From Bacteroidales bacterium UBA1181 (GTDB lineage: Bacteria > Bacteroidota > Bacteroidia > Bacteroidales > Paludibacteraceae): a DNA stretch of 64,000 bases. The translations under genes and the position numbers were made by a program. Positions within the stretch are counted from its first letter, which is position 1. Every line of letters begins with the position of its first letter. The stretch covers positions 1 through 64,000 of the forward strand of contig DBYR01000005.1 in NCBI GenBank assembly GCA_002310215.1, read 5' to 3'. This document shows, one piece after another, positions 1 to 7,387 of this stretch. Under the pieces are notes generated by a model that was not told where the DNA came from, ran no database searches, and worked only from the letters and a program-made list of their open reading frames with translations.

Positions 1-40
1 GTAACGCTATTTTAGGACTAGACAACCCTGGGAAATTGAT

Positions 41-69
41 GGGGGACGTCATGTGTTTGGCGCCCCCCA
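41..69. repeat. Dispersed stem-loop, copy 1
   Basis: A run of five G followed by ACGTCA, a TGTGTT loop, then TGGCG and six C forms a hairpin of about 11 pairs with one A/C mismatch. The loop-proximal core (ACGTCA, T-rich loop, TGRCGT) recurs at 2709-2733 and 2876-2891, so this is a small intergenic repeat family rather than a one-off terminator. Confidence 0.6.
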
Positions 70-434
70 TTTTTCAATTAAGAATTTTGAATTTTGAATT
101 ATGAATGAAAGGGTGTGTCGCTGGTTTTTCGTGTTATGTGAATTCTGTCGTGTAGCGCACGCCCTAAGCCCCGCAGGGGCGATATCCCCCAGGCAGGGGT
201 GTCAACCCCTGTTCGAAGGAGCATTTGAGTTTGACAAAAGCCCTGAAGGGGCGACACGATGATAATTGAGAATTTTAAATTATGAATTAATGGTGTATCT
301 CTATGCGCTGCGCCTATGGCCTGTAAGGACAACCCTTTACATAGCCCAGGGCAACACCATGGGAATGGGGCGACTCGATGATAATTATATAATTTTGGGG
401 CGACCCCCGATATTGTTTTTCACCTATTTATTCT
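70..434. other. Non-coding, repeat-rich intergenic DNA
   Basis: I see no convincing gene here. The stretch alternates AT-rich words of the type AATTTTGAATTATGAAT with G/C clusters such as CCCCGCAGGGG (around 170-180), CAGGGGTGTCAACCCCTG (around 194-211) and CCCTGAAGGGG (around 241-251). These are short imperfect palindromes with 2-4 nt loops. Similar words occur near 60290-60330. Open frames across the region have low-complexity, unnatural composition. A second TAnnTTTG match lies at 390-397. Confidence 0.6.
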
Positions 435-442
435 TAATTTTG
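435..442 (+). promoter_or_regulatory. Candidate -7 element for the lipoprotein gene
   Basis: TAATTTTG matches the Bacteroidota -7 consensus TAnnTTTG and lies about 46 bp before the preferred start at 489. A competing match is at 390-397. No clear -33 element is seen. Confidence 0.4.
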
Positions 443-488
443 TGGAGGATACGAATCCGTTCGATTTTAATTGTATATGGCCATGGAT

Positions 489-1079
489 ATGAAGAAACAA
501 GCGAATTTATTAGGGTGGCTGTTGCCGCTCGTGTTGTCTCTCCTGGCATCCTGCTCCGACCCGTCGGACGTGAAGGATGTGGAGGAGTTAACCAAAAAAG
601 GGGATAACCTTTTTACGGTCGGTTCGGTCTCTATCCCCGTAGGAGAGTGCTTGGATAGCTACACGGAATCGGATGGGGGTGTGACCCATTTGCTGCACTT
701 CTTCACAATCGGCTATTACCAAATGAATGGTGACGGTACTTGCTCCGAAAATAAGTCGTTCAGGAAAACGGGCGCATACGTGGAGATCCCTGCCTTCGAC
801 AGGGGCCAGTCTGACCTTTCCCGCCTGATGACGGGCACTTACATCAATAAATACTCGAATAGTGATGATTGGAGCGGCGACTACATCGTGACCAAAAGCG
901 GATCGACCACCACTCGCGCTTTGTCGTATGATAAGATGACGGACCTTCATGCCTCTGCCGTGCAGGTGAAGAAAAAAGGGGATATCTATGAGATAACGTG
1001 GGAAGGTACGGATGAGAAGAACAACCCTTGCTCCCTTTACTACTACGGAATAATTAAGTCCGAGAAGATGCTGGAGTGA
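489..1079 (+). CDS. Small lipoprotein of unknown function
   Basis: This is a predicted exported lipoprotein of about 196 residues. From the ATG at 489 the N-terminus reads MKKQANLLGWLLPLVL and then a lipobox LLASC, so Cys about 21 of this start would be lipidated and the protein anchored in the cell envelope. In-frame ATGs at 477 and 483 and a TTG at 471 also exist; 489 gives the cleanest signal peptide. The mature part is polar and mixed in composition (several Tyr, Asp and Ser-Thr runs such as KSGSTTTR) with no domain I recognise. It stands alone, with cysS downstream behind its own promoter. Size and lipobox fit the many short orphan lipoproteins of Bacteroidales. Confidence 0.7.
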   Translation: MKKQANLLGWLLPLVLSLLASCSDPSDVKDVEELTKKGDNLFTVGSVSIPVGECLDSYTESDGGVTHLLHFFTIGYYQMNGDGTCSENKSFRKTGAYVEIPAFDRGQSDLSRLMTGTYINKYSNSDDWSGDYIVTKSGSTTTRALSYDKMTDLHASAVQVKKKGDIYEITWEGTDEKNNPCSLYYYGIIKSEKMLE

Positions 1080-1156
1080 TTTTGTGAATCTATATAGGCG
1101 AACTGTCAGTTTATAATTCTTAATTATTAACTCTTAATTCTTAATTCATAAATCAC

Positions 1157-1164
1157 TATCTTTG
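1157..1164 (+). promoter_or_regulatory. Promoter -7 element of cysS
   Basis: TATCTTTG is an exact TAnnTTTG match 22 bp before the cysS ATG. It follows an AT-rich run of repeated TTAATTC words (1118-1150). Confidence 0.7.
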
Positions 1165-1185
1165 CACAAAATTAGAGTTTAATAG

Positions 1186-2652
1186 ATGGAACATAAATTA
1201 AGGATATACAACACGCTGACTAGGACGAAGCAGCTGTTTGTGCCGATGAATGCGCCCCACGTGGGCATGTATGTTTGCGGTCCGACCGTGTATGGCGATG
1301 GACATTTGGGACACGCTCGCCCAGCTATCACTTTCGATGTGCTATTCCGTTACCTGACCCATTTGGGCTATAAGGTGCGCTATGTGCGTAACATCACGGA
1401 CGTGGGTCACTTGGAGCACGACGCCGACGAGGGCGAGGACAAGATCGCCAAGAAAGCCCGCCTGGAGCAGAAGGAACCGATGGAGGTGGCTCAGTACTAC
1501 ACGAACCGCTACCATAAGGCGATGGAGGCCCTCAATGTCTTGCCTCCAAGCATTGAGCCTCACGCTTCCGGCCATATCATCGAACAGATTGAGTTCGTGA
1601 AGAAGATCCTGAACGCTGGCTACGCCTATGAGAGCGAGGGCTCCGTCTACTTCGACGTGAAGAAATATAACAAAGACCACCACTATGGCAAACTCTCCGG
1701 AAGGAACATCGACGACCTCTTGGAGACGACCCGTGAGCTGGATGGCCAGGACGAGAAGCGTTGCGCTTTGGACTTCGCTCTGTGGAAGAAGGCGCAACCT
1801 GAACATATCATGCGCTGGCCTTCCCCTTGGAGCGCCGGCTTCCCGGGTTGGCACATGGAGTGCTCCGCCATGGGCACGAAATACCTCGGCGAGGAGTTCG
1901 ATATCCACGGGGGTGGAATGGACTTGGTCTTCCCGCACCATGAATGTGAAATCGCCCAGTCGACCGCCGCGCTTGGCAAGGAGACGGTCCACTACTGGAT
2001 GCACAACAACATGATCACTATCAACGGTAAGAAGATGGGTAAGTCGTTGGGCAACTTCATCACTTTGGACGAGTTCTTCACGGGGAGCCACTCTTTGCTC
2101 ACACAGGCTTACTCTCCGATGACCATCCGCTTCTTCATCCTACAGGCGCACTACCGTAGTACGGTGGACTTCAGCAACGAGGCTTTGCAGGCTTCCGAGA
2201 AGGGTCTGGAACGCCTTACCGACGCCTACGCGCGTCTGCAGAAGATCACTCCGGCCGCCACGACGACCGTGGATGTGGCCGGCTTGCGTGAGAAGTGCGA
2301 GGAGGCCATGAACGACGACCTGAACACGCCTATCGTCATCTCCTATTTCTTCGAGGTGGCCAAGGCGATCAATACGGTGACCGACGGCAAGGGTACGATC
2401 TCCGCCGCCGACTTGGAGGAACTGAAATCATTGTTCCAACTCTATCTTGTCGATATCCTCGGACTGAGACTCTCCGCTGCGGCCGATAGCCATAGCGACG
2501 CCTACAAGGGCGCTATCGACCTCTTGCTCGAAATCCGCAAGCAGGCGAAGGCGAACAAGGATTGGGCGACCAGCGATAAGATCCGCAACGAATTGGCTGC
2601 CTTGGGCTTCAACGTGAAGGATACCAAGGATGGCTTCGAGTGGAGCATTTGA
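1186..2652 (+). CDS. cysS: Cysteinyl-tRNA synthetase
   Basis: This class I synthetase charges tRNA-Cys with cysteine in the cytoplasm, using ATP. The 488-residue length is normal for CysRS. Diagnostic features are the N-terminal CGPTVY with the zinc-ligand Cys31, the HIGH-type motif HLGH at 40-43, the WHMECSAM stretch with a further zinc Cys, the HHECEIAQ segment, and the KMSKS-type loop KKMGKSLGN near residue 283. The C-terminal DALR-type helical anticodon-binding part follows, ending in a RKQAKANKDWATSDKIRNEL-like helix typical of CysRS. It is expressed alone from the promoter at 1157. Nothing unusual is seen. Confidence 0.97.
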   Translation: MEHKLRIYNTLTRTKQLFVPMNAPHVGMYVCGPTVYGDGHLGHARPAITFDVLFRYLTHLGYKVRYVRNITDVGHLEHDADEGEDKIAKKARLEQKEPMEVAQYYTNRYHKAMEALNVLPPSIEPHASGHIIEQIEFVKKILNAGYAYESEGSVYFDVKKYNKDHHYGKLSGRNIDDLLETTRELDGQDEKRCALDFALWKKAQPEHIMRWPSPWSAGFPGWHMECSAMGTKYLGEEFDIHGGGMDLVFPHHECEIAQSTAALGKETVHYWMHNNMITINGKKMGKSLGNFITLDEFFTGSHSLLTQAYSPMTIRFFILQAHYRSTVDFSNEALQASEKGLERLTDAYARLQKITPAATTTVDVAGLREKCEEAMNDDLNTPIVISYFFEVAKAINTVTDGKGTISAADLEELKSLFQLYLVDILGLRLSAAADSHSDAYKGAIDLLLEIRKQAKANKDWATSDKIRNELAALGFNVKDTKDGFEWSI

Positions 2653-2708
2653 GAATTTTGAATTAGGAATTAAGAAACGTCAGTTCGACGAAGTCAATTA
2701 AGAATTGT

Positions 2709-2733
2709 GGGGACGTCATTTGTTTGGCGTCCC
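2709..2733. repeat. Dispersed stem-loop, copy 2
   Basis: GGGACGTCA, loop TTTGTT, TGGCGTCCC: nine pairs including one T-G wobble. It is the best-formed member of the family also seen at 41-69 and 2876-2891. Confidence 0.65.
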
Positions 2734-2794
2734 TATTTCATGCGTGTTCCCTTCCCCTATGAATGCGCATATTGTTTAGCGGTCGGTTCCCCTC

Positions 2795-2822
2795 GTAGAG
2801 ACGCAATGCGTTGCGTCTCTAC
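2795..2822. repeat. 28-bp palindromic element, intergenic copy
   Basis: The arms GTAGAGACGCAA and TTGCGTCTCTAC are perfect 12-bp inverted repeats around the 4-nt centre TGCG. The same arms with centre AATT-like DNA recur inside the mod coding sequence at 18307-18334, so this is a mobile or at least dispersed REP-like palindrome. Confidence 0.8.
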
Positions 2823-2875
2823 CCGATGTCGCCTCAGTTCTACGGTATATATACCACCATTAAAACCAATGGTCC

Positions 2876-2891
2876 CGTCATTTGTTTGACG
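2876..2891. repeat. Dispersed stem-loop, copy 3
   Basis: CGTCA, loop TTTGTT, TGACG. It shares the core with the copies at 41-69 and 2709-2733 but lacks outer pairing (TCCC on both sides). Five T follow. Confidence 0.5.
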
Positions 2892-3029
2892 TCCCTTTTT
2901 GTAAATCGTAAATCGTCAAATAGTAAATCAGCAAATCCCAACAGCCGTTTGCCAGACCCCTCCTCGTGACATGCTGTGAAATATTTTGAAAAAAATGTGA
3001 CAAATCGTTTTGTGCTTCGGAAAATTTTG

Positions 3030-3037
3030 TAAATTTG
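3030..3037 (+). promoter_or_regulatory. Promoter -7 element of the aromatic operon
   Basis: TAAATTTG matches TAnnTTTG exactly. A TTTTGTG at 3008-3014 sits at the right distance for a -33 element. Transcription should start near 3044, about 14 nt before the first leader peptide. Confidence 0.7.
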
Positions 3038-3057
3038 CACATCAAAATAGAAGAACG

Positions 3058-3108
3058 ATGAAGAATTTTTTCTCATATTATTTTTACTACTTTTACTTTT
3101 TGAGGTAA
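3058..3108 (+). CDS. Phe/Tyr leader peptide 1
   Basis: A 16-codon reading frame encodes MKNFFSYYFYYFYFLR and stop. Ten of 16 residues are Phe or Tyr (5 each), which chance would not give. It sits immediately downstream of a promoter and 2 nt before an attenuator stem, and the first genes of the operon make phenylalanine precursors. It is therefore a classical attenuation leader peptide: scarcity of charged tRNA-Phe or tRNA-Tyr would stall the ribosome inside it. The peptide itself probably has no function after synthesis. Confidence 0.9.
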   Translation: MKNFFSYYFYYFYFLR

Positions 3109-3110
3109 GA

Positions 3111-3182
3111 GCGGGACTTCTATTTTATTAATGAGTAATCAATCAATCGAAATAAGGTCCCGCAGTAATGCGGGACTTTTTT
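3111..3182 (+). terminator. Transcription attenuator 1
   Basis: Three 7-nt segments can pair in two exclusive ways. GCGGGAC (3111-3117, just after the leader stop) pairs with GTCCCGC (3157-3163) to form an antiterminator. That same GTCCCGC pairs with GCGGGAC (3170-3176), followed by six T (3177-3182), to form the terminator. A ribosome that reaches the leader stop covers 3111-3117 and favours termination; one stalled on Phe/Tyr codons leaves it free and favours read-through. Confidence 0.85.
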
Positions 3183-3208
3183 GTTACAGAGATTAAAAGA
3201 ATAAAGCG

Positions 3209-3271
3209 ATGACGAACAGTTGGTGTTTTTATTATTACTACTTTTTTTACTTTATGATGTTCATAAGGTGA
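3209..3271 (+). CDS. Phe/Tyr leader peptide 2
   Basis: A second 20-codon leader begins MTNSW and continues CFYYYYFFYFMMFIR before TGA; again 10 residues are Phe or Tyr. It follows the T-tract of attenuator 1 by 26 nt and precedes a second attenuator, so polymerase passing the first checkpoint meets another. The Trp and Cys codons before the Phe/Tyr run are extra. The two leaders look like a diverged duplication: same composition, same Arg-stop ending, and shared GTCCC/GGGAC stem core. Confidence 0.88.
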   Translation: MTNSWCFYYYYFFYFMMFIR

Positions 3272-3327
3272 GGTTCGTTATTGTTGAAATTTTGAGTCCC
3301 ACCTTGGTAAACGAGGCGGGACTTTTT
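3265..3327 (+). terminator. Transcription attenuator 2
   Basis: Terminator: GTCCCACCT (3296-3304) pairs with AGGCGGGAC (3314-3322) with one A/C mismatch, followed by five T (3323-3327). Competing antiterminator: AAGGTGAGGTT (3265-3275, overlapping the end of leader 2) pairs with AGTCCCACCTT (3295-3305) over 11 positions with one mismatch and two wobbles. The T-tract ends 2 nt before the first possible pheA start, so this hairpin may also affect ribosome access. Confidence 0.82.
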
Positions 3328-3328
3328 A

Positions 3329-4192
3329 ATGAATAGGAATATGGGTACGAGAAAGAAAGTTGTTATTCAAGGCATTGCGGGTTGTTTCCATGATATCGCC
3401 GCAAGGGAGTATTTTCGGGGTGAGGAGATCGATATTGTTCCGTGCGACCACTTCGACAAACTCTTCGAGACGGTCTGCGCCAATAAGGACCTGTTGGGAA
3501 TCGTCGCTATCGAGAACACCATTGCGGGTAGCCTGCTGCAGAACCACACATTGTTGGCGGACAGCGGGTTGCGCATCGCCGGGGAACAGAAACTGCGCAT
3601 CAAGCACAACTTGGTTGCCCTTCCTGACCAGGACATCACCGATATCCAGGAGGTCTACTCACACCCCATCGCCCTGATGCAGTGCCAGAACTTCCTCAAG
3701 GAGAACCGTCACCTCAAGGCGGTGGAGTACGACGATACCGCATCGAGTGCGCGGATGGTGGCCGAGCAGAAATTGATGGGCAAGGCGGCTATCTGCGGCG
3801 AACTGGCGGCTGAGATCTACGGACTGGAGATCCTCGCTAAGGGCATCGAAACCAACAAACGTAACTTCACCCGCTTCTTGGTCGTCGGTGATGGCGAAGT
3901 GGTGGAGAAGATGAATAAGGAGAAGTTCCCGAACAAGGCCTCCCTCCTGCTGGTGCTCTCCCATGAGGAGGGTAGCCTCGCCCAAATCCTCTCCATCTTG
4001 TCCTTCTACAAGATGAACCTGACAAGAATCCAATCTACCCCTATCATCGGTAGGGAGTGGGAGTACCAGTTCTACATCGACCTGCAATTCGAGAAGTACC
4101 AACGCTACCAGGAGGCGCTCGCCGCCGTCAGGCCATTGACCAACGAGATGCGTGTGCTCGGAGAATATGAAGTGGGTAGACAAACCATTTGA
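3329..4192 (+). CDS. pheA: Prephenate dehydratase
   Basis: It converts prephenate to phenylpyruvate, the committed step to phenylalanine. The 287-residue protein has the catalytic domain at about 10-190, with ENTIAGSLL (the ENSxxG-type motif) near residue 72 and the conserved Thr in NFTRF near 188. A C-terminal ACT domain follows (SLLLVLSHEEGSLAQIL onward), which in this family binds Phe for feedback inhibition. No chorismate mutase domain is fused here; that activity is on the next gene. The start is uncertain: ATG 3329 lies 2 nt after a terminator T-tract, while ATG 3341 (MGTRKKVVIQ) gives an N-terminus more like its relatives. It is controlled by the two upstream Phe/Tyr attenuators and lies 42 bp before aroF-CM. 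Confidence 0.95.
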   Translation: MNRNMGTRKKVVIQGIAGCFHDIAAREYFRGEEIDIVPCDHFDKLFETVCANKDLLGIVAIENTIAGSLLQNHTLLADSGLRIAGEQKLRIKHNLVALPDQDITDIQEVYSHPIALMQCQNFLKENRHLKAVEYDDTASSARMVAEQKLMGKAAICGELAAEIYGLEILAKGIETNKRNFTRFLVVGDGEVVEKMNKEKFPNKASLLLVLSHEEGSLAQILSILSFYKMNLTRIQSTPIIGREWEYQFYIDLQFEKYQRYQEALAAVRPLTNEMRVLGEYEVGRQTI

Positions 4193-4234
4193 GAAATAGT
4201 ATAAATAATTAATAATAAGTTTAATACAAAGATT

Positions 4235-5296
4235 ATGGAATTAGAGAAATTGAATTTGAAGGGTGTTGAAGACAAACGTCCTTTGGTGATCGCGGGACCA
4301 TGTAGCGCGGAGACGGAAGAGCAAGTGATGGATACTGCTAAGCAGTTGGCTAAGAACGGTATCAAAGTGTTCCGCGCCGGTGTGTGGAAACCACGTACCA
4401 AGCCAGGTGGCTTCGAGGGTAACGGTGTGGCGGCTTTGCCATGGTTGCAGCAGGTGAAGAAGGAGACGGGCATGCTCGTCGCTACCGAGGTGGCTACCGC
4501 TAAGCACGTCGAGGAGGCTCTGAAGTATGGCGTGGATCTGCTCTGGATCGGTGCGCGCACCACGGCTGACCCGTTCGCTGTGCAGGAGATTGCCGACACC
4601 TTGAAGGGTGTGGACATGCCTATCCTCGTGAAGAACCCTGTCAACCCTGACCTCGAATTGTGGATCGGTGCTTTGCAGCGTATCAACAACGCGGGCATCA
4701 AGCGTTTGGGCGCTATCCACAGAGGCTTCAGCACCTACGACAAGAAACTCTATAGAAACCTTCCGCAGTGGCACATTCCAATCGAGTTGCACCGCCGCAT
4801 CCCTGAGTTGCCGATCATCTGCGACCCAAGCCATATCTCCGGTCGCCGTGACCTCATCTCCCCGCTTTGCCAGCAGGCGATGGACCTCCAGTTCGACGGT
4901 CTTATCATCGAGTCGCACTGCGATCCTGACCACGCATGGAGCGACGCTTCCCAGCAACTCACACCGGATGTCCTTTCCCTCATCCTCAACAACCTCGTGA
5001 TCAGGGAGACCAACCAGACGACGGAGAACCTCGCTGAGTTGCGTAAGCAAATCGATGAGATCGACATGGATTTGACGGAGATGTTGGCGAAACGTATGCG
5101 TGTGGCGAGGGAAATCGGTATCTACAAGAAGGAGCATGAGATGGCTATCCTCCAAACCCAGCGTTACGACGAGATCATCAACAAGCGTGTGGAGGCTGGT
5201 TCCGCCATGGAGATGGACGGCGAGTTCATGAAGGTGGTCTTCGAGGCCATCCATGCGGAGTCTGTCCGTCAACAGATGAAGATCATGGAGGGTTAA
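4235..5296 (+). CDS. DAHP synthase-chorismate mutase fusion
   Basis: A bifunctional enzyme of 353 residues. Residues about 1-265 are a family I-beta (KDO8PS-like) 3-deoxy-7-phosphoheptulonate synthase, which condenses phosphoenolpyruvate and erythrose 4-phosphate. The motifs are AGPCSAE near residue 20, KPRTKPGGFEG near 53, the RGFSTY region and a CDPSHISGRR metal/substrate region near 188. Residues about 268-353 are an AroQ-type chorismate mutase helix bundle (LRKQIDEID, KRMRVAREIG, KKEHEMAILQTQRY). Fusion in this order is common in Bacteroidota and makes the first pathway enzyme sensitive to chorismate or prephenate. With pheA it links entry into the pathway and the Phe branch under one attenuated promoter. 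Confidence 0.93.
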   Translation: MELEKLNLKGVEDKRPLVIAGPCSAETEEQVMDTAKQLAKNGIKVFRAGVWKPRTKPGGFEGNGVAALPWLQQVKKETGMLVATEVATAKHVEEALKYGVDLLWIGARTTADPFAVQEIADTLKGVDMPILVKNPVNPDLELWIGALQRINNAGIKRLGAIHRGFSTYDKKLYRNLPQWHIPIELHRRIPELPIICDPSHISGRRDLISPLCQQAMDLQFDGLIIESHCDPDHAWSDASQQLTPDVLSLILNNLVIRETNQTTENLAELRKQIDEIDMDLTEMLAKRMRVAREIGIYKKEHEMAILQTQRYDEIINKRVEAGSAMEMDGEFMKVVFEAIHAESVRQQMKIMEG

Positions 5297-5354
5297 TCCG
5301 CCCGTTTGTGGAAAAATTTTAGGCCGCACGTTCGCAGAATCACTTTTTTATGTG

Positions 5355-5362
5355 TAATTTTG
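5355..5362 (+). promoter_or_regulatory. Candidate promoter -7 element of map
   Basis: TAATTTTG matches TAnnTTTG, 41 bp before the preferred map start at 5403. No clear -33 element is seen. Confidence 0.55.
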
Positions 5363-5402
5363 CGGATGTGCGTTCTGTTTGCGCACGGAAAGTGTTTGTC
5401 CT

Positions 5403-6257
5403 ATGGGGAAAGGTCGTAGATTGTGGTTCGTCCCGAAAGACCGGGAAGCCACTGAAATGGAGAAGAAAGTGATGTTTTACGAGAGCCGCGGATTTGAGGT
5501 CCCGCCTCGCAAACTGATAAAAACGCCTGAACAGATTGAGGGTATACGCCAAAGCGGTGTGGTCAATACGGGTGTGTTGGACCTCGTGGAGCGTGAAATC
5601 CGTGCGGGAATGTCCACCGAAGACATCGACAAGCTTGTATATGATTATACGACCTCTCATGGTGCCATCCCTGCGCCGCTCAACTACGAAGGGTTTCCGA
5701 AGAGCGTCTGCACCTCCATCAACGAGGTGGTTTGCCATGGTATCCCTAATCCGCGAACGATCCTGAAGGAGGGCGACATCATCAATGTGGATGTCTCCAC
5801 GATATTGAACGGTTACTTCAGCGACGCCTCCCGCATGTTCTGCATCGGCGAGGTCTCTCCGGAGAAGAAACGTTTGGTGGAGGTTACCCGCGAGTGCCTG
5901 AAAATAGGCATGGAGGCCGCCAAGCCTTACGGTTTTGTGGGGGATATAGGCTTCGCCATCGAACAGCATGCGAAGAAGAATGGCTATTCGGTGGTCCGTG
6001 ATCTCTCGGGTCATGGCGTGGGACTCGCATTCCACGAGGAACCGCAGGTGGACCATTACGGAAAGCCGGGTACGGGTATGCTCCTTGTTCCAGGCATGGT
6101 CTTCACCATCGAGCCGATGATCAACATGGGTAAATACCCGGTTGTCTTCAGCCGTGTCGACGGATGGACGGTGACCACGCGCGACGGATTGCCTTCCGCA
6201 CAGTGGGAGCATACCTTCGTGATGACGGAGAATGGATTGGAGATATTGACCTACTGA
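5403..6257 (+). CDS. map: Methionine aminopeptidase, type I
   Basis: It removes the initiator methionine from nascent proteins in the cytoplasm. The pita-bread metallopeptidase fold is shown by the five metal ligands in order: Asp in NVDVST, Asp in FSDASRMF, His in GHGVGLAFHEEP, Glu in FTIEPMI and Glu in WEHTFVM. The ATG at 5403 (MGKGRRLWFVPKD) is preferred over an upstream in-frame TTG at 5379. This gives 284 residues, about 20 longer than E. coli Map because of a basic N-terminal extension ahead of the conserved KTPEQIEGIRQSG start of the domain; the extension lacks the Cys residues of a SEC-C-type zinc finger. It has its own promoter and a good terminator at 6357. Confidence 0.95.
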   Translation: MGKGRRLWFVPKDREATEMEKKVMFYESRGFEVPPRKLIKTPEQIEGIRQSGVVNTGVLDLVEREIRAGMSTEDIDKLVYDYTTSHGAIPAPLNYEGFPKSVCTSINEVVCHGIPNPRTILKEGDIINVDVSTILNGYFSDASRMFCIGEVSPEKKRLVEVTRECLKIGMEAAKPYGFVGDIGFAIEQHAKKNGYSVVRDLSGHGVGLAFHEEPQVDHYGKPGTGMLLVPGMVFTIEPMINMGKYPVVFSRVDGWTVTTRDGLPSAQWEHTFVMTENGLEILTY

Positions 6258-6356
6258 TAAAAAAATATGAGAAGTACGATGCAATATTTTTTAAGTTGCT
6301 TCGTTTAGATATTGTGTTTTTCAATGGTAGTATTTTAAAAGTAATACAGTGTTATG

Positions 6357-6392
6357 TTTGGGTTGCCCGTGAGGGTCGCCCAAATTTTTTTT
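6357..6392 (+). terminator. Intrinsic terminator of map
   Basis: TTTGGG (6357-6362) and CCCAAA (6379-6384) enclose an inner CCC/GGG pairing and are followed by eight T (6385-6392). Confidence 0.75.
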
Positions 6393-6422
6393 ATGAGACC
6401 CGTAGATACGTGCGAAATTTCT

Positions 6423-6430
6423 TATATTTG
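6423..6430 (+). promoter_or_regulatory. Promoter -7 element of the DUF2059 pair
   Basis: TATATTTG, an exact TAnnTTTG match, 20 bp before the ATG at 6450. The leader would be very short. Confidence 0.6.
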
Positions 6431-6449
6431 TTTGTATAATTAATTGCGT

Positions 6450-7346
6450 ATGACAAAACTGGATAAGTATACGAAATATTGTAGGTCGCTGCTTGTTGTG
6501 ATGTTCTGGTCGTTGGGATGCGTATGGGCGGCGGAAGATTCCACTTATACGAACTTGATGAAAGAGTGCATTAACAGCCATATCGTTAATTTTGAGGGAT
6601 TTGACGATTCTCAGGGATTGCGCTTCTCCTATAAGCATAAGGCGTTGGATTTGGACTATTCGGAGCTGGAGGCCCAAATACTTTTGAACCGTTTTTTTGA
6701 AGAGGTTCACTATGATTTTTTCCTCGGATACGTCGAGCAATATTTTGTCGGGGAAGTGTCGGCCGAGGATATGCGAACCGCCTTGTCTCTCTTCGAGTCA
6801 GAACAGGGTGTGCGAGCCAAGCAGGACTTGGATTATCTTGAATCGGAAGAATTCAGAAAGAAATTTGAGGACCGCCTCTGCGTCGATATAGCGGAAATAA
6901 TTGTCGATAAAAAGGTGACCAAGAAAAAATGTGATTTGCCCAAGGAGTACCAGAAGTTGTTCCGTTCCTTTATCCGTTCCTCCATTCGCGATGAATCCGC
7001 CTTAGCGTCCGGATCCCTCTATTTTATTGATAGTAAGTCGTTTGGTGGGTTCGAAAAACTCTTTCTGGAATATATGTCCAGTAATGTTATTGTGGTGTTG
7101 ATGCAACTCGCATATCCGAAAGTGACGCTGGAGGATCTTCGCTTCATGCACGACTTCAACTCGTCCAAGTTGGGAGGGAAGTTCTGTCGGATAGCCCAAA
7201 AGGCGTTCTCGAACATTGACGACTACTTCTTGACGTTGGGAGAAAGAGTGGATATCTTCTTGGAAGAGGAATATGGGAAACATCCTCCGAAGGTGATGGA
7301 GGCGACGCCGGAAGATGAGCCCGTGGAGGACAACAAACCCGTGTGA
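6450..7346 (+). CDS. DUF2059-like exported protein, paralogue 1
   Basis: An exported protein of unknown function, 298 residues. The ATG at 6450 (MTKLDKYTKYCRSLLVVMFW) gives a signal peptide that probably ends around VWAAED; a Cys in SLGCV makes a lipoprotein possible but the context is poor. The body is helical and charged, with two weak DUF2059-like units (a helix ending in a phrase like ALSLFESEQG, and later LRFMHDFNSSKLGGKFC). The downstream gene has the same layout with better motifs, so these are tandem paralogues, 41 bp apart and probably co-transcribed. The C-terminus is acidic and Pro-rich (EDEPVEDNKPV). DUF2059 has no firmly established function. Confidence 0.6.
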   Translation: MTKLDKYTKYCRSLLVVMFWSLGCVWAAEDSTYTNLMKECINSHIVNFEGFDDSQGLRFSYKHKALDLDYSELEAQILLNRFFEEVHYDFFLGYVEQYFVGEVSAEDMRTALSLFESEQGVRAKQDLDYLESEEFRKKFEDRLCVDIAEIIVDKKVTKKKCDLPKEYQKLFRSFIRSSIRDESALASGSLYFIDSKSFGGFEKLFLEYMSSNVIVVLMQLAYPKVTLEDLRFMHDFNSSKLGGKFCRIAQKAFSNIDDYFLTLGERVDIFLEEEYGKHPPKVMEATPEDEPVEDNKPV

Positions 7347-7387
7347 ATTTAATAATGTTTAATCGTATAATAATAAGTGATTGTAGT

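Larger units (their letters stand above)
2653..3029. other. Intergenic region with three dispersed repeats
   Basis: No gene is supported between cysS and the aromatic operon promoter. The stretch holds two ACGTCATTTGTTTGRCGT stem-loops (2709-2733, 2876-2891), one 28-bp palindrome (2795-2822) and AATT-rich filler. The first stem-loop is followed by CTATTTC and may help end the cysS transcript. Confidence 0.6.
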
